Shown here piece by piece: positions 51,221 through 58,820 of a stretch of 64,000 bases of DNA (positions are counted from its first letter, which is position 1; every line of letters begins with the position of its first letter). This DNA comes from Gemmatimonadaceae bacterium (GTDB lineage: Bacteria; Gemmatimonadota; Gemmatimonadetes; Gemmatimonadales; Gemmatimonadaceae). The notes beneath the pieces were generated by a model, which saw only the letters and a program-made list of their open reading frames with translations, searched no databases and had not been told where the DNA came from. The stretch covers positions 434,001-498,000 of the forward strand of contig JADLCY010000001.1 of assembly GCA_020846935.1 (NCBI GenBank). Reading direction: 5' to 3'. The position numbers were made by a program, and so were the translations under genes.

Positions 51221-51265
51221 GCCAGGAGCGCCCGTCAGTTCTCAGGTATCCTCACGGAGTTTCCG

Positions 51266-51448
51266 GTGAAGAAGTCGCTCTTTCTCCTCGTGCTGGGCGT
51301 CGCCGCCGGATACCAGATCGGCTGGCAGGACGCGCAGACGCACACTGAATCCGTCGTGCGACGCGTGATTGCCCAGGTTCAGGGCACCACGAAAGGCAAG
51401 TACGGCAACGACGTCGACGCGCAGATGGAACGCCTCGAATCGCGTTAG
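51266..51448 (+). CDS. Small membrane-anchored protein
   Basis: 60 residues from a GTG with a single N-terminal hydrophobic helix (LFLLVLGVAAGYQIG) followed by a charged region to ERLESR. It could be a small inner membrane protein of unknown role. The stop lies in a GTTAGGG variant of the recurring motif. Confidence 0.55.
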   Translation: MKKSLFLLVLGVAAGYQIGWQDAQTHTESVVRRVIAQVQGTTKGKYGNDVDAQMERLESR

Positions 51449-51508
51449 GGCTGCGCGCACCGGAGTGACGCGTTAAGCTCCACGATCCCGCTCACGCCAG
51501 GCCGCTCG

Positions 51509-52282
51509 ATGGACGATCTCGACCGCCTCTACCGCCGGCTCGTGCTCAACGTGCGCGCCAGCGCACCGCAATTCCTCGGCGCGTCGTTCGAGGTCGCGCA
51601 GCTGTACCAGGAACTCGTGCCGTACCGCACGAGTCGTCGCGAGCTCGGATTCACAGCGGTCGACGAATACGAACTCGCGCTCTGCCAGCTCCTGGCGGGT
51701 TCGCGCGGACTGCTGGACGGCGACGCGGAGATGCAGGCCGCGCTGCGCCGGGAACTCGAGTCACCCAACCCCGACCTCTCCGCGTACCGCGCGTTCGCGA
51801 CCGCGACGGTGCGATTCGTGGAAGCGCCGCTGCGCGAGGCGATGCTGCGGCCAACGCCCGATGAGGCCAGGGCCGCGGGCGCGGCCGCCGCGTCGCCGAT
51901 CGAACACGCCACGCTCGCCGGTCGACCCACGGAGAAGGTCGAGACGCCGCCCGCCAGTCCACCACCCGATCGTCACCGCGACACGGCACGCCCGCCGGCC
52001 TTGCCGCCCGAGCCGCCACCGGCACCGACGCTCAGTCCCGCTGAACAGCGACGTGCCCCAGCTGCACCACAGGATCCCGCAATGCCCGTGTCTCGTCCGA
52101 ACCCGATCCGCCCCCGCTCCGGAGAAGCCTGTCACTACTGCGGCACGGGGCTCCCCGAGGGCCGTAGCATCACGTTCTGCCCGGGGTGCGGACACAACCT
52201 GACCATCCAGCACTGCCCCGCGTGCAACACCGAGCTGGAAGTCGGCTGGAAGTTCTGCGTCACCTGCGGACGTCAGGTGTGA
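51509..52282 (+). CDS. Protein with a C-terminal double zinc ribbon
   Basis: 257 residues. The N-terminal 100 are helical with no known domain (MDDLDRLYRRLVLNVRAS). A Pro/Ala-rich linker (about 120-205) follows. The end carries two zinc-ribbon knuckle pairs: CHYCGTGLPEGRSITFCPGCG and HCPACNTELEVGWKFCVTCG. This is a common way for bacterial proteins to carry an adaptor domain. The partner is unknown. It has no signal peptide. Confidence 0.8.
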   Translation: MDDLDRLYRRLVLNVRASAPQFLGASFEVAQLYQELVPYRTSRRELGFTAVDEYELALCQLLAGSRGLLDGDAEMQAALRRELESPNPDLSAYRAFATATVRFVEAPLREAMLRPTPDEARAAGAAAASPIEHATLAGRPTEKVETPPASPPPDRHRDTARPPALPPEPPPAPTLSPAEQRRAPAAPQDPAMPVSRPNPIRPRSGEACHYCGTGLPEGRSITFCPGCGHNLTIQHCPACNTELEVGWKFCVTCGRQV

Positions 52283-52328
52283 AGCCTGCGCCAGGAGGGC
52301 GGGCACGCGGTGCGGTCTCGCTGGCTCG

Positions 52329-52538
52329 TTGCCCTCTCGCGAGACCCACCAGACCACGTGCCACCGGCAACGATGGTCGGACCAGGACTTCCCCACGGCG
52401 CCTTGGTATCCCGGAATCACCACGGCGCAGGTGCCGTATTCTGTGTGCGGCTCGCGGCAGGACAGCCGCGCGCTGAGCATTCCGTTCAACTGGAGCGCGG
52501 GGGGCAAGGGTCGTGGTCGGACAGATGGCGCGATTGAC
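52329..52538 (+). pseudogene. Decayed fragment of a BNR/VPS10-type protein
   Basis: One frame here reads QRWSDQDFPTAPWYPGITTA, then VPYSVCGSRQDSRALSIP. This resembles a recurring segment of secreted BNR-repeat proteins (FPTAQxY..ITT....PYxxCGxQQDNS, from memory). Nothing of the rest is found, and the 391-base gap (52283-52673) holds no complete gene. The other frames show no better reading. It is likely a relic of a gene like the one at the left edge. Confidence 0.45.
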
Positions 52539-52673
52539 CGTGTCCACCGCCACGTCCGGTGGCCAGCGTCCATGGGATCGCCGTTGTGCCCTGAGGGTAG
52601 TCACCACGACGTACCGGGCGGTCGACACGTTCCTCGACGACACCCGACGACCGTTACCTGCGTAGTGCACGAC

Positions 52674-53816
52674 ATGCGCGACACCTCCGGCACCCTGGGC
52701 CGCCATCTGGCCACGATCGCGTTAGGCACGCTTGCCGCTTGCCACAGCGGCCCCGTCGTCGTGACGAGCACGCCGAGTGCCGGACCGACGCCGTTGACGT
52801 CCTCGCCTCCCGGGGCCGGCGCGCCATCAGTGGCCGTGAACGGTTGGCGCTTCGACGCCCGCGAGCATGTCGATCTGTGGTTGCATGGCTTCGCGATGCT
52901 GCAGGCCGACTCATCGCTCGTGCCGACGTTCCGGCTCGGCTATCGCGACGCCGTCGACGAGGCTCGCCGTGCCGCAGCGGTGACGACGCGCCTCGATAGC
53001 GACCGTCGCGTTCTGCAGCAACGTTTGCGCGAGCAGCCAGCTCTGGGCGCCGCGCAGTTCGTCGCGCTGTACTTCGCGTCGTGGGACGACATGCAACGCG
53101 GCATCGAACGCTTCCTGCGCGCCAACGGCAACGTCCGCGCCGCCGGAGACCAGGAAACGCTCCGCATGTATGCCACGCTCGACACGTACTTCCCCACCGC
53201 CGCCGACCGCGAGTGGGTGCGGATGTTCGTGGAGGCGCTTGCTGACGAACGGGTTCGATTCTACCGGACGTGGTGGTCGACGCAGCAATCCGCGCGGGCA
53301 TCCATGCGCGGCGCACTCGAACTTTCCTGGCGCACGACCTACGCCTCCGCCTTCGGCCGTTTCCTCGGCGGAACCAACCAGCGACAGGGCACGGTCCTGC
53401 TCTCGCTTCCGCTGGGCGGCGAAGGCCGGACGCTCGACGTTGGTCGCCGCGACAACTTTGTGGCGGTCGGCTTTCCGAACCCGGAGGACGACGCGAGCAC
53501 GGCGCTCTTCGTGATGGCGCACGAGCTGGTGGGGACGGTATCGAACGCCGTCGTGCGCGATCATACCACGCCGCGTGAGCAGCAGAGCGGCGAGTCCGGC
53601 CGACTGTCCACGCTGGCGGCAGTACGCGGCGGAGCAATCATGCTGGACCGGGTGGCCCCCGACCTCGCGATCGGCTACCGTCGTTACTATCTGGGTATCG
53701 CCCGCCAGGTACCCGGGAGCGATGTCCCGCGTCAGTTCGACACGGTGTTCGCGATGCCCGACGCCTTGCGCAAGGCTCTGGAACAGCAGATCGACCTCGT
53801 CCTGAACGGAATCTGA
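52674..53816 (+). CDS. Lipoprotein of unknown function
   Basis: The ATG at 52674 gives 380 residues with a short lipoprotein signal (IALGTLAACHSGP; lipobox LAAC). After a Pro/Thr-rich linker the domain starts with WRFDAREHVDLWLHGFAML and includes FMVAH-type FVMAHELVGTVSNAVVRD. A HExxx pattern there is not a full zinc protease motif (HExxH is missing). I cannot assign a family. It is the first of a plus-strand run with the membrane protein gene 6 bases later. Confidence 0.7.
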   Translation: MRDTSGTLGRHLATIALGTLAACHSGPVVVTSTPSAGPTPLTSSPPGAGAPSVAVNGWRFDAREHVDLWLHGFAMLQADSSLVPTFRLGYRDAVDEARRAAAVTTRLDSDRRVLQQRLREQPALGAAQFVALYFASWDDMQRGIERFLRANGNVRAAGDQETLRMYATLDTYFPTAADREWVRMFVEALADERVRFYRTWWSTQQSARASMRGALELSWRTTYASAFGRFLGGTNQRQGTVLLSLPLGGEGRTLDVGRRDNFVAVGFPNPEDDASTALFVMAHELVGTVSNAVVRDHTTPREQQSGESGRLSTLAAVRGGAIMLDRVAPDLAIGYRRYYLGIARQVPGSDVPRQFDTVFAMPDALRKALEQQIDLVLNGI

Positions 53817-53822
53817 CGCCCG

Positions 53823-54680
53823 ATGCCTGACGACCGTCCACGGGAAAGTGGCCCGCCACCCACGGTGCTTTCGCCCGCCGCCCTCGATCGCGGCGCGCTC
53901 GATCGTGTGCTCGCGCGAGCCGCCGAGCTCAACGCGGGCATTCTCGAGCCCGCCGAGGGCATGACCGAGGCACAGTTGGTCGAACTCGGGAAGGAAGTGG
54001 GGATCGGCGCCGAGCACATCCGACAGGCCATCGCCGAGGAACGCACGCGGATCGCGGCACCCAGGGCGACGGGCATGGTCGGGGCGATCTACGGCGCCAG
54101 CGCGGTGATGGCCGCCCGCATCGTGCAGGGAACGCCAGCGAGCGTGCTGGCCGCGCTCGACCAGTGGATGCAACGTGAGGAGATCCTGAGGCCCAAACGA
54201 CGGCTTGCGGATCGCCTCACCTGGGAGGCTCGGCGCGACCTCGTGGGCAACCTCCAGGCGGGCTTCAACTTTTCGGGACGCGCGTATGCCCTCAAGTCGG
54301 CCACTGAAGTCGGAGCGACGGTGGTGGCGGTGGACGCCCAGCGGTGTCTCGTCACGCTCGACGCAGACTTCACCGACTCGCGCGGCGCATCGGTGGCGGG
54401 CAGCGCCGTGGGCGCCTCCCTGCTTTCGGGAGGTGGGGCGGCCGTGGTGGGACTGGCGGCCATGAGCCAGGGCGGCTCGATGCTGATCGCGGGCATCGTG
54501 GCCACGCTGGCGGTGGGCGTCAGCGGAGCCATCGTCGGCGCGACGGGTGAGGCGCACAAGCGCAAGGTCAGGCGGGCGCAGCTTGCCCTCGAGCAGGTGC
54601 TGGACCGGCTGGAGCACGGAGAGATCAAACGTCCCGCCTCCAATCCGCTGGTCGACCTGCTCTCGACGATCACGCGCTGA
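53823..54680 (+). CDS. Membrane protein of unknown function
   Basis: 285 residues. The N-terminal half is soluble (LDRVLARAAELNAGILEPAEG, EEILRPKRRLADRLTWEARR), followed by two hydrophobic segments rich in Ala/Gly near 195-245 (VGASLLSGGGAAVVGLAAM and SMLIAGIVATLAVGVSGAIVG). The last part is charged and helical. No known motif was found; the N-terminal MTEAQLVELGKEVGIG looks like a helical, SHOCT-like start. It lies 6 bases after the lipoprotein gene. Confidence 0.65.
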   Translation: MPDDRPRESGPPPTVLSPAALDRGALDRVLARAAELNAGILEPAEGMTEAQLVELGKEVGIGAEHIRQAIAEERTRIAAPRATGMVGAIYGASAVMAARIVQGTPASVLAALDQWMQREEILRPKRRLADRLTWEARRDLVGNLQAGFNFSGRAYALKSATEVGATVVAVDAQRCLVTLDADFTDSRGASVAGSAVGASLLSGGGAAVVGLAAMSQGGSMLIAGIVATLAVGVSGAIVGATGEAHKRKVRRAQLALEQVLDRLEHGEIKRPASNPLVDLLSTITR

Positions 54681-54736
54681 GCGCCGTTCGTCACACGCCC
54701 TCTCGACCGTCCCGTCAGACGGACCCAAGTTCCGGG

Positions 54737-55624
54737 ATGGTCGAGATCGTACGCGTCGGGATCGTCGGGGGCGGCCTCATGGGCTCCGGGATCGCACAGG
54801 TCAGCGCGCTGGCGGGTTTCGACACCGTCGTGAGGGAGATCGACGATCGGGCGACTGAACGCACGCGGTCGGCCATCGAGCGCTCCCTCGCCAAGGGTGT
54901 GGAGAAGGGCAAGGTCGACGCGACCGACGCGCAGGCAGCGATGGGTCGCCTCCGCGTGGCGAGCGACCTCGAGGTACTGGCCGACCGCGATCTCGTGTTA
55001 GAGGCGATCGTAGAGTCGCTCGATGCCAAGCAGGCGCTCTGGCGTGCGCTCGACCCGATGGTCGGCGCGGGCGCCATCTTCGCCACCAACACCTCGAGCC
55101 TGTCGGTCGCGGAACAAGCGGCCGTCACGCGGCGAGCTGATCGCTTCGTCGGACTCCACTTCTTCAATCCCGTTCCCGTGTTGCGCCTCGTGGAGGTCGT
55201 GCGTAGCGTGGCAACGAGTGAAGCGACGCTGGCCACGGCGACGGCATGGGTGCGTCGGCTCGGCAAGGAACCGATCGTCGCGCGCGACACTCCGGGTTTT
55301 GTGGTGAACCTCCTGCTCGTGCCCTACATGCTGGATGCCATCCGGGCGTTCGAGGGCGGCGTGGCGTCGATCGGGGACATCGACCGCGGCATGCAGCTCG
55401 GCGCGGCGATGCCGAGCGGGCCGCTTGCGCTGTGCGACACCGTGGGGCTCGACACCCTGGAGCGCGTGGCCGACGTGATGCATCGGGCCTCGGGTGAACC
55501 GCGCCACGCGCCGCCGGCGTTGTTGCACCGCCTGGTGCAGGGCGGGAAACTCGGCCGGAAGAGCGGGTGCGGCTTCTACGACTACACCACGGACCCGCCG
55601 ACGCCGACGGCGCTCGCCGGATGA
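54737..55624 (+). CDS. 3-hydroxyacyl-CoA (3-hydroxybutyryl-CoA) dehydrogenase
   Basis: 295 residues. NAD fold VGIVGGGLMGSGIAQVSALAG at the start, ANTSSLSV with Ser, GLHFFNPVPVLRLVEVV with the catalytic His and Glu, and PGFVVNLLLVPYMLDAI with Asn are all present. It oxidises a 3-hydroxyacyl-CoA with NAD. Its stop overlaps the next gene by 4 bases. As part of the CoA-degradation gene set downstream, it may handle the product of the ring-opened or reduced aromatic CoA intermediate; this is inference. Confidence 0.93.
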   Translation: MVEIVRVGIVGGGLMGSGIAQVSALAGFDTVVREIDDRATERTRSAIERSLAKGVEKGKVDATDAQAAMGRLRVASDLEVLADRDLVLEAIVESLDAKQALWRALDPMVGAGAIFATNTSSLSVAEQAAVTRRADRFVGLHFFNPVPVLRLVEVVRSVATSEATLATATAWVRRLGKEPIVARDTPGFVVNLLLVPYMLDAIRAFEGGVASIGDIDRGMQLGAAMPSGPLALCDTVGLDTLERVADVMHRASGEPRHAPPALLHRLVQGGKLGRKSGCGFYDYTTDPPTPTALAG

Positions 55625-57042
55625 TCGCGCGCGCCGCACTCGTCGGGAGCGCGTTGCTCACCCTGCTGGGTCGCGAGGCCCCGGCACGCTGGCAGGCGCC
55701 GCGGATCACTGGCGTGGTCTACGACAGCATTGCCGGCACGGTGCTCCGGGGTGCGAGCGTTCAGCTGCTACCGCTGGAACCCTCGCGCCAGGCGGAGGGG
55801 CGTCGGACGACCGAAAGCGACAGCGCGGGCCGGTACACGCTCGTCGACGTACCGGCCGGGCGGTACCTGATCGGATTCTTCCACGCCAAGCTCGATTCGT
55901 TAGGCATCGACCTCCCGGTGCGCCGGATCGACGTGCGCCTGGCGGCCGAACAGGTCGTTGACCTCGCGACGCCATCGGCCGGCACGGTGATCGCCGGCTG
56001 GTGCGGCGCGGCCGGTGCGCGACCGGACGCGGGGGCGATCCTCGGATTCGTGCGCGACGTCGCCAGCGCAGAGTTGCTCGCGGGAGCGACGGTGGCGGCG
56101 CAATGGAGTGCGATCAGTATTGGCCCGGGTGGCGCCCGGGCCGGCGTGCAGGAAGCGGCCGCACCGACCAGCGGGACGGGGTGGTTCCGGCTCTGCGGCG
56201 TCCCGCGTGGCGGTATCCTGCTCCTCCACGCGGTGAGCGATGTCGATTCGAGCGCACTCCTCGAGCTCGACGTGCCCGCGCACGGGTTGCTCCTGCGCGA
56301 CATCATGATCCATCGCCGGGCATCGAGTGCCGATGCGCCGTCCACCATCGTGAGCGGCATCGTGCGCGACCGGTCGGGGCAGGGGTTGCCCGGTGTGCGC
56401 GTGCGCCTGTATGGACACGACGCGGAGACGCGAACGAGTGCGACCGGCGAGTTTCGACTCGGCGCGACCGCCGCGGGGACGCAGCTCCTCGATGCACGGC
56501 TCATCGGATTCGTTCCTGCCCGTCGCGTGGTGGACGTGTCGCCGGTGACCGGCGCGCGCGTGGACCTCACCATGGCCGACTTTCCGACGGAGATCGACAC
56601 CGTGCGCGTCATGACCGCTTTCGCGCGACGCACGGATCTCCTCGCCGGCTTCGAGCGGCGCCGACGCCTGGGGCACGGGACGTTCCTTGATCCCGACCAG
56701 GTGGAGCAACGCCGCCCGCTCGTGTTCACGGACCTCGTGCGCGGACTCCCCGGCGTCCAGGTGCGCAGCGTGGATCAGATGACGCGACAGGTCGAGATGC
56801 GTGGCGCGTCCGGGGAGGTCTGCGTTCCGGCGCTCGTGGTCGACGGCGTGCGGGTCCCCGTGCTCGACATGAGCGTCGATGATGTGATTCCGGCCGACCT
56901 CGTGAAGGCCGTCGAGGTATACCCGCGCCGCATCCAGGCGCCGCCGGAGTACCAAACTCCCGAGTGCGGGAGCGTCGTGGTATGGACGGGGGTCCGCGGG
57001 TGGCTGGCGCGAGGGTTGCGCGCCGCGGGGCGCCGGCCGTGA
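55621..57042 (+). CDS. Plug-type protein with carboxypeptidase-regulatory domains, no barrel
   Basis: 473 residues from an ATG overlapping the dehydrogenase stop. A short hydrophobic start is followed by a regulatory-like beta domain (ITGVVYDSIAGTVLRGASV; DSAGRYTLVDVPAGRY). A second such domain lies near 245 (VSGIVRDRSGQGLPGVRVRLY). The plug-like end has VFTDLVRGLPGVQVRSVDQ, then VDGVRVPVLDM and VKAVEVYPRRIQAPPEYQ. TonB receptors continue into a barrel of 500 or more residues; this protein ends instead. It is homologous to the next gene. The secreted or outer-membrane location is inferred. Confidence 0.78.
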   Translation: MIARAALVGSALLTLLGREAPARWQAPRITGVVYDSIAGTVLRGASVQLLPLEPSRQAEGRRTTESDSAGRYTLVDVPAGRYLIGFFHAKLDSLGIDLPVRRIDVRLAAEQVVDLATPSAGTVIAGWCGAAGARPDAGAILGFVRDVASAELLAGATVAAQWSAISIGPGGARAGVQEAAAPTSGTGWFRLCGVPRGGILLLHAVSDVDSSALLELDVPAHGLLLRDIMIHRRASSADAPSTIVSGIVRDRSGQGLPGVRVRLYGHDAETRTSATGEFRLGATAAGTQLLDARLIGFVPARRVVDVSPVTGARVDLTMADFPTEIDTVRVMTAFARRTDLLAGFERRRRLGHGTFLDPDQVEQRRPLVFTDLVRGLPGVQVRSVDQMTRQVEMRGASGEVCVPALVVDGVRVPVLDMSVDDVIPADLVKAVEVYPRRIQAPPEYQTPECGSVVVWTGVRGWLARGLRAAGRRP

Positions 57043-58514
57043 GGCGGCTCGCGATCGTGCTGGCGCTGTGCGCGGTGTGTGCTGCCGTGCCCGCGCTCTG
57101 GGCGCAGGGGCCCACCGGCCCGCTCGCGACCATTGCCGGTTCGGTCTTCGATAGCCTGTCGCTCCGACCGATGGCGGGAGCGGTGGTGCAACTGGCCCGG
57201 CTCGGTGGAGGCGGTCGTGTCGAGGACACACGAAGCACCGCGACCGATTCCGCGGGTCGCTATGCGTTCGAGACGATACCGCTCGGTTCGTACCTGCTCG
57301 GCTTCCAGCACCTGGCGCTCGACACGCTCGGCCTGCGCACACCGGTGCACCGCGTTGACGTGCGCCGCGCGGGAACGGTCCGCGTGGCGCTCGCCGCACC
57401 CACCATGCAGTCGGTCGTTGCCAGCGTGTGCGGCGAACAGACGCGTCGCGATTCGGTGGCGCTCCTCGTCGGAAGCGTGCGGGACGCAGAGGCCGGCGGC
57501 GCGGTGCGCGATGCGTTCGTATCCGTCCGCTGGTCCGAAGTCTTTCTCACGCGTGCCGGCATCGTGCGGGAGACGCCGCGCCACGACCTGCGGTCGCGCG
57601 ACGATGGGTGGTACGTGGCGTGCGTGCCGTCGAGCGTGCCGGTCACGATCCATGCGGAACTCGACGCGAGCCGTTCCGGGGACGTGGAGTTGCGCGTGTC
57701 CCTGCACACCGTCCAGCGGCGCGACCTCTACATCGGGCGGGCCACCGTCGCGATCGTCACGGCGGACGACTCGGTGCGTACCAGCGGCGCCGTGAACGCC
57801 GGCGATCGCATCGTGGCGAGCGGCAAGGGCGTGATCCGCGGGTTGGTGCGCCGCCTCGACGGACGCCCGCTCCCTGACGCCAGAGTCGGCCTGGCCGGGA
57901 CCCGCGCCGAGGCGCGCACCGACAGCGGCGGGCGCTTCGTCCTGCGTGCGCTCCCCGAAGGCTCGCGCATGGTGGAGGTGCGGGCGCTCGGCTTCATGCC
58001 ATCGGAGACGCTCGTCGACGTCGTCGGCTTCGAGGACACGCCGGTGTCGATCACGATGCTCGACGTCGAATCCGTACTGCTCGATACCGTTCGCGTCCGC
58101 GCCGCGCGGCGCATGACGGAGGTGATGCGCGCCGGATTCGAGCGGCGGCGCAAGTCCGGCACCGGCACGTTCCTCGACGAGCGACTGCTCGACACCCTGC
58201 GCGCGAACACGTTTTCGGACATCGCGCGACACGTGACAGGCATCATCTTCCGCGAAGGTCGCGGCATGAACGACGCCTTCGAGCGGCAGATGTTTTTCAG
58301 TGGCGGCGGACGATCCGAGCCGTGCCAGCCCATGATCTACGTGGACGGGATCCGACTCGTCCAGGGCATCACCGACGTGGACCAGCTGGTGGATCCGACG
58401 ACGATCCGGCGGGTGGAGGTGTACCTCAGGGGGACGACCCCGCCGGCGGAGTTCGCGTCGTTCGCCGAGTGCGGGATTCTCGCCCTGTGGACGGGGCCTC
58501 GCTTGCGCCGCTGA
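57039..58514 (+). CDS. Second plug-type protein, paralogue of the preceding gene
   Basis: The GTG at 57039 overlaps the previous stop and gives 491 residues with a signal peptide (IVLALCAVCAAVPALWAQG). Domains match its neighbour: a regulatory-like domain (IAGSVFDSLSLRPMAGAV), another near 265 (IRGLVRRLDGRPLPDARV), and a plug-like end with FERRRKSGTGTFLDERL, MIYVDGIRLVQGI and IRRVEVYLRGTTPPAEF. The shared GFERRR...G.GTFLD segment shows a tandem duplication. Neither has a barrel. They sit inside a CoA-degradation gene set, which suggests an uptake-related role (inference). Confidence 0.8.
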   Translation: MRRLAIVLALCAVCAAVPALWAQGPTGPLATIAGSVFDSLSLRPMAGAVVQLARLGGGGRVEDTRSTATDSAGRYAFETIPLGSYLLGFQHLALDTLGLRTPVHRVDVRRAGTVRVALAAPTMQSVVASVCGEQTRRDSVALLVGSVRDAEAGGAVRDAFVSVRWSEVFLTRAGIVRETPRHDLRSRDDGWYVACVPSSVPVTIHAELDASRSGDVELRVSLHTVQRRDLYIGRATVAIVTADDSVRTSGAVNAGDRIVASGKGVIRGLVRRLDGRPLPDARVGLAGTRAEARTDSGGRFVLRALPEGSRMVEVRALGFMPSETLVDVVGFEDTPVSITMLDVESVLLDTVRVRAARRMTEVMRAGFERRRKSGTGTFLDERLLDTLRANTFSDIARHVTGIIFREGRGMNDAFERQMFFSGGGRSEPCQPMIYVDGIRLVQGITDVDQLVDPTTIRRVEVYLRGTTPPAEFASFAECGILALWTGPRLRR

Positions 58515-58820
58515 CGACGCAGGCGTCGCGCCTCGCGGCAGCGACCATCACGCTCGCACGATTGGTCGAGGGGCTTTCCCAGCGTGAATCGTCCCCCAGT
58601 TAGGCCGCACGCCGTTCGCCTCCGACGATGCCGCGCATGGATTCGGACGTGCATGCCGCGCGCGTCGCGAGCACCGGCGGAAAGACTGACGATGAACGGA
58701 TGCGGGTCAGTCGTCGTCTGGCGCGGCCGTCGCACCTCGCACCTCGTGGCCGCGCTGAACGCCCTGTCTCGCTGCGCCGTCACCTCGTAGGTTCCGCTAC
58801 CCTGTACCTGGAGCGGATGC
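58515..58820. other. Gap before the fused oxidoreductase gene
   Basis: No gene is recognised in these 306 bases. A CAGTTAGGCC copy of the GTTAGGC motif lies at 58599. A GGAG ribosome-binding site at 58810-58813 precedes the GTG at 58821. Confidence 0.6.
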
